A stretch of 32,020 nucleotides of DNA from Streptomyces regalis. Its GTDB lineage: Bacteria; Actinomycetota; Actinomycetes; Streptomycetales; Streptomycetaceae. Position 1 is the first letter of the stretch, and every line of letters begins with the position of its first letter. The DNA lies in the NCBI RefSeq assembly GCF_001509475.1, contig NZ_LLZG01000008.1:1-32020 (forward strand), read 5' to 3'. A program made the translations under genes and the position numbers. Below the pieces are notes generated by a model. It was not told the origin of the DNA. It worked only from the letters and a program-made list of their open reading frames with translations, and did no database searches. Below are positions 26,883 to 32,020 of this stretch, one piece after another.

Positions 26883-27317
26883 ATGAATGAATCCGAGATT
26901 CCGCATGGCGACGGCCGGCCCGTGGACGTGTACCTGGACCTCCTGCGCATCCGGATGGACACGGAGGATTACCGCCTTCTGCTGCGCGTGGTGGAACCCG
27001 CCCTCCAGGCGATCGAAGAGGAGCGCCTCTCCAGTCTCGACCTCGCGCTCGGCACGGGGGACGGCGACGAGCTGCCCCAGGAGGTCCGTGAGGAGGCCGC
27101 GCTCGTCATCGCCACCGCCATGACCGGCCGCCTGGACAACGAAGTGATCGAGATCGATGTCGAGGAGACCGGCCCGGTCAGGATCGTCACGGACGCGACC
27201 ACCGCTTCCGACCCCGTCCGCCTCGGCGAGATCGCCGACTACATCAGGGAACGGCACAGGCAGACGGAGGAGCTGCGCGGCATCGCCGAGGTGAGCGGGC
27301 TGCCCACGGACTTCTGA
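26883..27317 (+). CDS. Hypothetical acidic protein
   Basis: The 144-residue product is acidic and soluble, with no signal peptide or membrane span. It contains a helical middle (YRLLLRVVEPALQAIEEERL), a short beta-rich part (VIEIDVEETGPVRIVTDA), and a C-terminal helix (LGEIADYIRERHRQTEELRG). The ATG at 26883 follows CGGAGCGG, and the gene begins 28 bp after the DUF1206 stop, so the two may be co-transcribed. I do not recognise the family. Confidence 0.65.
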   Translation: MNESEIPHGDGRPVDVYLDLLRIRMDTEDYRLLLRVVEPALQAIEEERLSSLDLALGTGDGDELPQEVREEAALVIATAMTGRLDNEVIEIDVEETGPVRIVTDATTASDPVRLGEIADYIRERHRQTEELRGIAEVSGLPTDF

Positions 27318-27666
27318 ACGTCAGCGGCAGCGACAGCGACACGTCAGTGCAGGTCCCCCGGCCGGCCGACGACAACCCCTGTCTCAGCGTCGCCGGCCAC
27401 GGTGAACAGCAGCGCCCTGTCCGTGCCGCAGTGTCAGCAGCCCAACACTGTCGGTTGCGTCAGACGCCAGGTCGGCCAGCCGCTCAGCTTCCAGCCGGCG
27501 AGGCGGGTGACGGCGGGGGCCGTCACCCGGAACAAAGCGACGGACCTCCGATCGAGCTGGTCACGCAGTCCGGCCCTCCGCGCTCAGGACGGAACACGAT
27601 TGCGTCGTACGCGTAGGGAGCGAGCCCGGGTAGCGTGACTCGTCCGCTTCGCGGAGGTGGGCCGGA
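27318..27666. other. Gap with one strong hairpin
   Basis: No gene could be supported. The interval holds the hairpin at 27504-27529 and a short inverted pair CAGTGT/ACACTG near 27430-27455. It separates convergent genes. Confidence 0.4.
27504..27529. terminator. Perfect 11-bp GC-rich hairpin
   Basis: CGGGTGACGGC at 27504-27514 pairs perfectly with GCCGTCACCCG at 27519-27529 around a GGGG loop. It lies between the convergent genes ending at 27317 (+) and 27667 (-), so it can act as a terminator for both. Confidence 0.6.
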
Positions 27667-28338
27667 TCAGCCGCCGCGGGTGAAGACCTTGTCCTGGGTC
27701 GAACCGGTGGAGCAGAGCTTCTTCTCGGCGGCCGTCATCTTGCGGGATTCGACCACGACCGCGCTGTGCTTGCCGTCCGTGCCGTTCGGGGCGGGGCCGG
27801 TGATCACGTCGGGCACGAACCAGTAATAGTGGCCCCACTTGGGGTCGTCGTAGTGGGTCTGCCACGTGCCGGCTATCTGCTGCATCACCTGGGCGCGGGA
27901 GATCCAGCCCACCTCGCCCGGCTGGACGTTCACCGTGAAGGAACTCGTCTCCGTGTGCGAGCTCTGCCACGTGTAGTTGTACGTCGCGGTCACACTGGCG
28001 GTGATGATGCCCTCGATGCCTCCACCGGCGGTGACCGAGCCTCCCACCGAGTGGGAGGAGCCCACGGTGTCCGCCCAGGACATCGACTGGGAGGCGGGCG
28101 AGGCGGTGCAGTTGTAGAGCAGTTCGGAGACCTGGCGGGGCTCGCCGACGTAAGCTTCGCCGATTTCCGGGGAGTTGAAGCTGCACTTGCCTTCTCCGGA
28201 AGCGCAGTCGGCCATGATCTGCTCCGCGGTGGGCTGCTCATCGGCCACAGCGGGCACGGCCGCCGCGATCACCCCGAGCGTGGTCGCTGTCAGCGCCAGC
28301 GTGCGGCCGCCGTACCGCAGTGCGCGGTTCATCGTCAT
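27667..28338 (-). CDS. Secreted protein with aerolysin/MTX2-like beta pattern
   Basis: The 223-residue precursor has a Sec signal peptide (hydrophobic core about 13-27, likely cleavage after AVA near residue 32). The mature part has a long Ser/Thr-rich alternating stretch (about residues 80-135: SMSWADTVGSSHSVGGSVTA, a Gly-rich turn, then IITASVTATYNYTWQSSHTE, SSFTVNVQPGEVGWI). That pattern is typical of the pore-forming hairpins and flanking strands of ETX/MTX2-type toxins. Three to four Cys suggest disulfides. The fold assignment is by pattern only and unproven; a structural secreted protein is possible. The ATG at 28338 has AAGAGG nine bases upstream. A structured element lies 75-120 bp upstream. 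Confidence 0.65.
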   Translation of the reverse strand: MTMNRALRYGGRTLALTATTLGVIAAAVPAVADEQPTAEQIMADCASGEGKCSFNSPEIGEAYVGEPRQVSELLYNCTASPASQSMSWADTVGSSHSVGGSVTAGGGIEGIITASVTATYNYTWQSSHTETSSFTVNVQPGEVGWISRAQVMQQIAGTWQTHYDDPKWGHYYWFVPDVITGPAPNGTDGKHSAVVVESRKMTAAEKKLCSTGSTQDKVFTRGG

Positions 28339-28411
28339 CGTTGTTGCCTCTTACCGTACGTGGGGGACGGTGACCACGTGGCCCCTGTTCCGATGGGGCT
28401 TGCGGTCACCG

Positions 28412-28458
28412 CTTGGTGCCCACGAGGCTCACGTAACCGACGGCTGAGCTACACCAAG
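28412..28458. other. Nested-stem element, tRNA D-arm-like on the minus strand
   Basis: CTTGGTG (28412-28418) pairs with CACCAAG (28452-28458), and inside it GCTCA (28427-28431) pairs with TGAGC (28445-28449). On the minus strand it reads acceptor-like CTTGGTG, TA, then a D-arm-like GCTCAGC...GGTTACGTGAGC, but there is no anticodon or T arm. It could be a leader RNA structure of the secreted-protein gene or a shrunken tRNA remnant. Confidence 0.4.
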
Positions 28459-28617
28459 AACTGGCAAAGTTGCACTTGATTCCAGAACTGATGCACAGTC
28501 AATTGCATTGCCAGCACATAGATTTGAGCTCGGCGAGCGAGTCTTCGCCTTCTTGAGGGGTTCATTTGGGACCATGGCCAGGTGGACGGGAATCCGGCTT
28601 TCGGCGGGGCCGAGCCG

Positions 28618-29181
28618 ATGGATGCGCTCGAGGTGGCGCCGACGGCCCGGACGGCGGTGGCGTGGCTGCCGCCGCGGGAGCTCTGGCCGGCCATTCAGGA
28701 CATCCGTTTGGAGCACGATCCGCAGGTACGGCGCTGGCCACCGCATGTGAATCTGCTGTTCGGCTTCGTGCCGGAGGAGGAGTTCGACCGGGCCGTACCA
28801 CTGCTCTCCGCCGCCGCGGCGCAGAGCGCGACATTCACGGCGCGCCTGGCCGGTGTGCGGTACTTCCGGCACCGGCACTACGCGACGGTCTGGCTCGATC
28901 CGGCCGCGTCGGACGCGGCGCCATGGGCCCGTCTCCACCGAGAGCTGCAGCTGCGGTTCCCGCTCTGTCACGGGCGCGGCGGCCGCTTCACCCCGCATCT
29001 GTCCCTCGGCCGCACCCAGGACCCGAAGCACCTGGCGACCGAGTGTGCCGTCCGGCTCGGCACGCTGTCGGCGTCGGTCGAGGACGTGGTTCTGCTCTCC
29101 CGCCGCGGCGAGGAACCCATGCTGCCCCGGGCCGTGATCACACTGGGAACGGGCGAGGTCCGCCACCCCCGCACGCACTGA
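28618..29181 (+). CDS. 2H phosphoesterase / 2'-5' RNA ligase-like protein
   Basis: The 187-residue cytoplasmic protein has the two short motifs of the 2H phosphoesterase superfamily (LigT, 2'-5' RNA ligase, cyclic phosphodiesterases): PPHVNLLFG (His43) and FTPHLSLG (His127). In the first motif the usual Thr/Ser two places after His is Asn, as I would expect in an actinobacterial subgroup. Members act on 2',3'-cyclic phosphates or 2'-5' bonds in RNA and nucleotides; the substrate here is unknown. The ATG at 28618 was chosen because the conserved start ([16 protein letters not shown]) follows; GTG 28582 is in frame. It is followed after 48 bp by a GNAT gene on the same strand. Confidence 0.82.
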   Translation: MDALEVAPTARTAVAWLPPRELWPAIQDIRLEHDPQVRRWPPHVNLLFGFVPEEEFDRAVPLLSAAAAQSATFTARLAGVRYFRHRHYATVWLDPAASDAAPWARLHRELQLRFPLCHGRGGRFTPHLSLGRTQDPKHLATECAVRLGTLSASVEDVVLLSRRGEEPMLPRAVITLGTGEVRHPRTH

Positions 29182-29229
29182 GTGTCCGTCTCTCGGATCA
29201 CTCTCACGGGCGGGCGACAGGTGGCCGCC

Positions 29230-29778
29230 ATGACTGAACTCGGGCCCGTCGCCTGGCCACCTGCCCCGATAAGGACCGAACGGCTCGTGGTCCGCGGGTC
29301 CGAGGCCCGGGACCGTGCGGCTTTCATCGAGCTGTTCGCATCGCCAGAGGTGGGCACCTTCATCGGTGGGCCTCGACCGCGTGATGAGCTCGAACGCGCG
29401 GTGCCTGAGGTGCCCGGGCGGCGCCCTGGCCTTTTCGTGATCGATCTCGACGGGGCGATGATTGGCATGATCACGCTCGATCGGCGCGACGCAGAGCGCC
29501 CGGGTCACGTCCGTCCGGATGCCGGGGAGGCCGAGCTCGGCTACATGTTCCTGCCGGAGGCGTGGGGATGCGGGTACGCCGCCGAGGCGTGCGCAGCGGC
29601 ACTCGACTGGTTCGCCGACGCGCTTCCCGGCGAGCCGGTGGTGCTCTGCACCCGGACCGCCGACGACCGCGCGATGCGCCTCGCGGCGAAGCTGGGGTTC
29701 ACCGAGGTGGAGCGGTTCGAGGAGTACGGCGCCGAGCAGTGGTTCGGTGTGTGGTCCTCGGTCACCCCGTCCGACTGA
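29230..29778 (+). CDS. GNAT-family N-acetyltransferase (RimJ/RimL-like)
   Basis: The 182-residue cytoplasmic enzyme transfers acetyl from acetyl-CoA to an amine. It has the typical beginning (IRTERLVVRGSEARDRAAFI), the acetyl-CoA loop within LGYMFLPEAWGCGYAAEACA (about residues 98-117), and the later motif DDRAMRLAAKLGFTEVERFE. The layout is that of RimJ/RimL-type or small-molecule/antibiotic acetyltransferases; the acceptor is not predictable. The ATG at 29230 follows AGGTGG; GTG 29182, directly after the preceding stop, is an alternative that would add 16 residues without family similarity. It probably shares a transcript with the 2H phosphoesterase gene. Confidence 0.85.
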   Translation: MTELGPVAWPPAPIRTERLVVRGSEARDRAAFIELFASPEVGTFIGGPRPRDELERAVPEVPGRRPGLFVIDLDGAMIGMITLDRRDAERPGHVRPDAGEAELGYMFLPEAWGCGYAAEACAAALDWFADALPGEPVVLCTRTADDRAMRLAAKLGFTEVERFEEYGAEQWFGVWSSVTPSD

Positions 29779-29935
29779 GCGGAACACCACGACGAGGCGG
29801 GCGACGGCGGGACTGACGGCCAAAACCCCGGCGCGGCAACCGGCCGCGGAGTCGTATCAGCCGATCGTGGGTTTGGCGGTACTTCGGTCCGGGACAGTCG
29901 TTGGGTCGGTCGTGATCGACAATGACTTCCCTGTG

Positions 29936-30514
29936 ATGGCCAGCGGCGGGCGGACAAGTCGCCTGCGGTTCGCTCTGGCGCTGGCTCCCCTGCTCGTGGG
30001 TGCCTCGGTCCTGTTGGCCGGGAGCGCGGCAGGGGCCGTGTCCGTGGCGTTCGCGGGGGAGGTTCCGGTCACGGTGCATGCCGCGCGGGTGTCCGCATCG
30101 GGTGTGTCGGCCTCCCCGGCCGCCTCGGGCCGTGGCGGACTGCTGCCGGCGCTGGCGACGCGGGTGGAGCAGGCCACCGTGGAGGATGCCTGCGTCACCT
30201 CCACCGCCCACCTGCCGGTCGTCGGAGCGGTGACGGCCGTCGTACGTATCGAGCGAGCCTCCGCCACTGGCCTGACGGTGGAGGCGGGCAAGGCCACGGC
30301 CCGGTCGGTGAAGCTCTCCGGCGCGAAGTTCGACACCCCGCGGGTGTCCCTGGACCGGCCCACGGGCCTGTTCACCGTCGGCGCGCAGAAGGTCAGCGGC
30401 AGCACGGTGACCACGCAGCCGCATGCCTTCACCGCCGGGACGATCACGTCCCGGGGTGTCTCCATCGATGTGCGCCGGGGTGCGGCCGGCTGCGAGCCCA
30501 GAGCGGCCCGATGA
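29936..30514 (+). CDS. DUF6230 family protein
   Basis: The 192-residue product has an N-terminal signal or anchor (LRFALALAPLLVGASVLLAG, residues about 8-35) followed by an exported beta-rich domain with many short Val/Thr/Ser strands (VPVTVHAARVSASGV, AVVRIERASATGLTVEAG). Two Cys lie in DACVTS and GCEPRAAR. This fits DUF6230, which in Streptomyces is nearly always followed by DUF6114, as here. The start is not certain: ATG 29936, GTG 29933 and GTG 29912 are all in frame and none has a strong ribosome-binding site. The stop overlaps the ATG of the next gene (ATGA), so translation is coupled. Function is unknown. Confidence 0.75.
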   Translation: MASGGRTSRLRFALALAPLLVGASVLLAGSAAGAVSVAFAGEVPVTVHAARVSASGVSASPAASGRGGLLPALATRVEQATVEDACVTSTAHLPVVGAVTAVVRIERASATGLTVEAGKATARSVKLSGAKFDTPRVSLDRPTGLFTVGAQKVSGSTVTTQPHAFTAGTITSRGVSIDVRRGAAGCEPRAAR

Positions 30515-30903
30515 GTACGGCGATGCGGCCTGGCCGGCGGTCCGCTCGGCAAGGGTGGCGGCGGAGCCGGCCGTTCGCGGCAGGGCTGCTGTTGGGCCTC
30601 GGCGGGCTGGAGTTGATCTGCGTCTCCTGGGTGGGGCTTGGCTTCTTGCAGTTCACCGGTACCGCGGGCGCCGCCTCATGGGCGCTCGGCTCGCTGTTCG
30701 TCGTCGCCGGTGTGACGACGTGGCACAACCCGGCCCTGCGCTACTTCTCCGGCGTCCTGGCCGCAGTGCTGTCCCTGGTGAGTCTGGTCGCCGCCAACCT
30801 CGGCGGCCTGCTGTTGGGCTTCCTGCTCACCGCCGTCGGCAGTGCCTTGGCCCTGGCCTGGATCCCCCAGCAGGCGGCTGCGACCCCAGAAGAGGAGGCG
30901 TGA
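30511..30903 (+). CDS. DUF6114 membrane protein
   Basis: The 130-residue protein has a basic N-terminus and four predicted membrane helices (FAAGLLLGLGGLELICVSWV, WALGSLFVVAGVTTW, YFSGVLAAVLSLVSLVAANL, LLLGFLLTAVGSALALAW). It fits DUF6114, the usual partner of DUF6230. Its ATG overlaps the stop of the upstream gene by the ATGA arrangement. The next gene starts one base after its stop, so three genes are tightly coupled. The pair may form an envelope complex; its role is not established. Confidence 0.82.
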   Translation: MSTAMRPGRRSARQGWRRSRPFAAGLLLGLGGLELICVSWVGLGFLQFTGTAGAASWALGSLFVVAGVTTWHNPALRYFSGVLAAVLSLVSLVAANLGGLLLGFLLTAVGSALALAWIPQQAAATPEEEA

Positions 30904-30904
30904 G

Positions 30905-32020
30905 GTGAGGTCTCTGTCCGTGTCCCCCGCCCTGGTCTATCAGCGCAGCGGCATCCACGACGCGGCCCTGCGCCGCGGCTACGAGGCGTGCCGCCGCGCC
31001 ACCCGAGCGACGGGCCAGATCGAGTACGCCGTCTCGCTGCTGCTTCCGCCGCCGTTGCGGACCGCCACATGGGCTCTGTACGGCGCCGTACGGGCCGTGG
31101 ACGACCTGGCCGACGTAGTCGACGCATCCCACGCAGCAGACGCGGGGCGGGCCGGGCGGCTGGAGGCGTGGATCTCGGCGTTCGACGCCGACCTGCGCGA
31201 CGGCCGCAGCAGCGACCCGGTACGGCAGGCGCTGATCCACACCATGCTGACCTGGAACCTGCCGCCGGGATTCCTGCACACGGTCTTCGAGGAGCTGCGC
31301 CAGGACGTCCACGGGCGGCAGTTCGCCACGTGGCAGGAGTGGCGGCGTTACAGCAGCCTGGTCAACACGCCGTTCTGGTTGCGCGCGGGCTCACTGCTGC
31401 TGCGGGTCGCGGGCCTGTCCACCGAGCCGGAGGCGATCGCGGCGGGCGTGCCCGACGCGGCGGTGGCGTGGCAGACCGCCGTCGACGGCCTCTACCTCAC
31501 CGACGCCCTCGTCGACCTCTCCGAGGACCTGGGCCGCGGCCATGTACCGCTTCCGCAGGAAGCCCTGGACGAGGCCGGGGTACGCCGCGCGGACCTGCTG
31601 GCCCGGCGCGCCACGCCGGCGTTCGAGGAACTGGTGCGCCGCCTGGCCGACCGGGCCCACGCATGGCTGGACCGCACCCCGCTCCCACCGGTGCTGCATC
31701 CGGCGGTCGGCGTCGCGCTCGGCGCCTACACCGACTTGTACCGGCTGCGCCTGAAGCTCGCGGCCGATGCCCCCGCATCGCTGCTGCACCACCGCCCGGC
31801 CATGCCGCGCAGCGCCCGGCTGCGCCTGCTGTTGCCCGCCCGGGCGAAAGCGGCGCTGGCCTGGAGCCTGTTTCCCTTCCCCATCCGGCCCTGTCCACCG
31901 GAACTCGCACCGCCGGACGCGCCCGAAGCAGCCGGCTGGACCGAGGAGATGCGCTCGGGCGCCGCTCAGCGGCGTCCGACGGTCCCCCCGCCCCCTCACC
32001 TGTCCGGCGCCCGCCCGCCC
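30905..32020 (+). CDS. Phytoene/squalene synthase family protein (partial, runs off the window)
   Basis: The frame from GTG 30905 stays open to the right edge (372 codons). The product has the head-to-head prenyltransferase signatures: the first Asp-rich motif DDLAD at residues 66-70 and the second (VDLSEDLGRG) near 203, which bind Mg and prenyl diphosphates. Such enzymes condense two FPP or GGPP units to squalene or phytoene. The first residues (YEACRRATRATG) fit the usual YxxCxxxxxxxS start. The ribosome-binding site GAGGAGG lies inside the end of the DUF6114 gene. The catalytic domain normally ends near residue 300; here a Pro-rich tail follows (SLFPFPIRPCPPELAPPDAP onward). Product specificity is uncertain and neither carotenoid nor hopanoid genes are visible in the window. 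Confidence 0.85.
   Translation, partial: MRSLSVSPALVYQRSGIHDAALRRGYEACRRATRATGQIEYAVSLLLPPPLRTATWALYGAVRAVDDLADVVDASHAADAGRAGRLEAWISAFDADLRDGRSSDPVRQALIHTMLTWNLPPGFLHTVFEELRQDVHGRQFATWQEWRRYSSLVNTPFWLRAGSLLLRVAGLSTEPEAIAAGVPDAAVAWQTAVDGLYLTDALVDLSEDLGRGHVPLPQEALDEAGVRRADLLARRATPAFEELVRRLADRAHAWLDRTPLPPVLHPAVGVALGAYTDLYRLRLKLAADAPASLLHHRPAMPRSARLRLLLPARAKAALAWSLFPFPIRPCPPELAPPDAPEAAGWTEEMRSGAAQRRPTVPPPPHLSGARPP

Overview
The window reads as chromosomal DNA of a Streptomyces-like actinomycete. GC is very high, third codon positions are strongly G/C, GTG and TTG starts are common, and several families are typical of the genus: a Streptomyces subtilisin inhibitor, DUF1206, a DUF6230/DUF6114 pair, a DUF4241 protein, and a secreted Tat-type Gfo/Idh/MocA enzyme of the GH109 type. 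The mix of accessory genes and many decayed genes would suit a chromosome arm; that placement is an inference.

Layout. 1-4 kb: tail of an unknown gene, a SulP anion transporter (-), a divergent MerR regulator (+) with a near-perfect operator palindrome in front of it, and an Esterase-D-like hydrolase (+). 4-9.9 kb: a three-gene minus-strand operon with a 330-aa helical-repeat-like protein, an HSP90-family chaperone and a 979-aa TPR-like protein. 10.1-11.8 kb: phosphoglucomutase. 11.9-13.8 kb: a wrecked APC amino-acid permease and a fragment resembling the C-terminal domain of an ECF41-type sigma factor. 13.8-18.2 kb: a DUF4241 protein (-) divergent from a 983-aa membrane protein that joins a cytoplasmic region to an extracellular type-1 periplasmic-binding fold (+). 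18.2-22.8 kb: a decay-rich stretch with remnants of a GNAT acetyltransferase, two small secreted proteins and a histidine kinase/response regulator pair, around two intact secreted-protein genes (GH109 enzyme and SSI inhibitor). 22.8-27.3 kb: small hypothetical genes, a FAD oxidoreductase with a methyltransferase, and a DUF1206 protein with an internal deletion. 27.6-32 kb: a secreted protein with an aerolysin/MTX2-like look, a 2H phosphoesterase, a GNAT acetyltransferase, and a coupled DUF6230-DUF6114-phytoene/squalene synthase operon that runs off the window.

The most unusual observation is at 22549-22625. The 3' half of a tRNA-Glu (anticodon CTC, encoded CCA) lies directly before the 5' half of a tRNA, with a single base between. 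When re-joined in normal order the halves give a 76-nt cloverleaf in which all seven acceptor pairs and all five anticodon-stem pairs form. This is the layout of a circularly permuted tRNA gene. I know such genes from algae and archaea and not as an established bacterial class. A chance pairing of two tRNA remnants has not been excluded. The second point of interest is the HSP90 operon, where a bacterial HSP90 is genetically tied to two helical-repeat proteins, reminiscent of eukaryotic HSP90-TPR co-chaperone partnerships.
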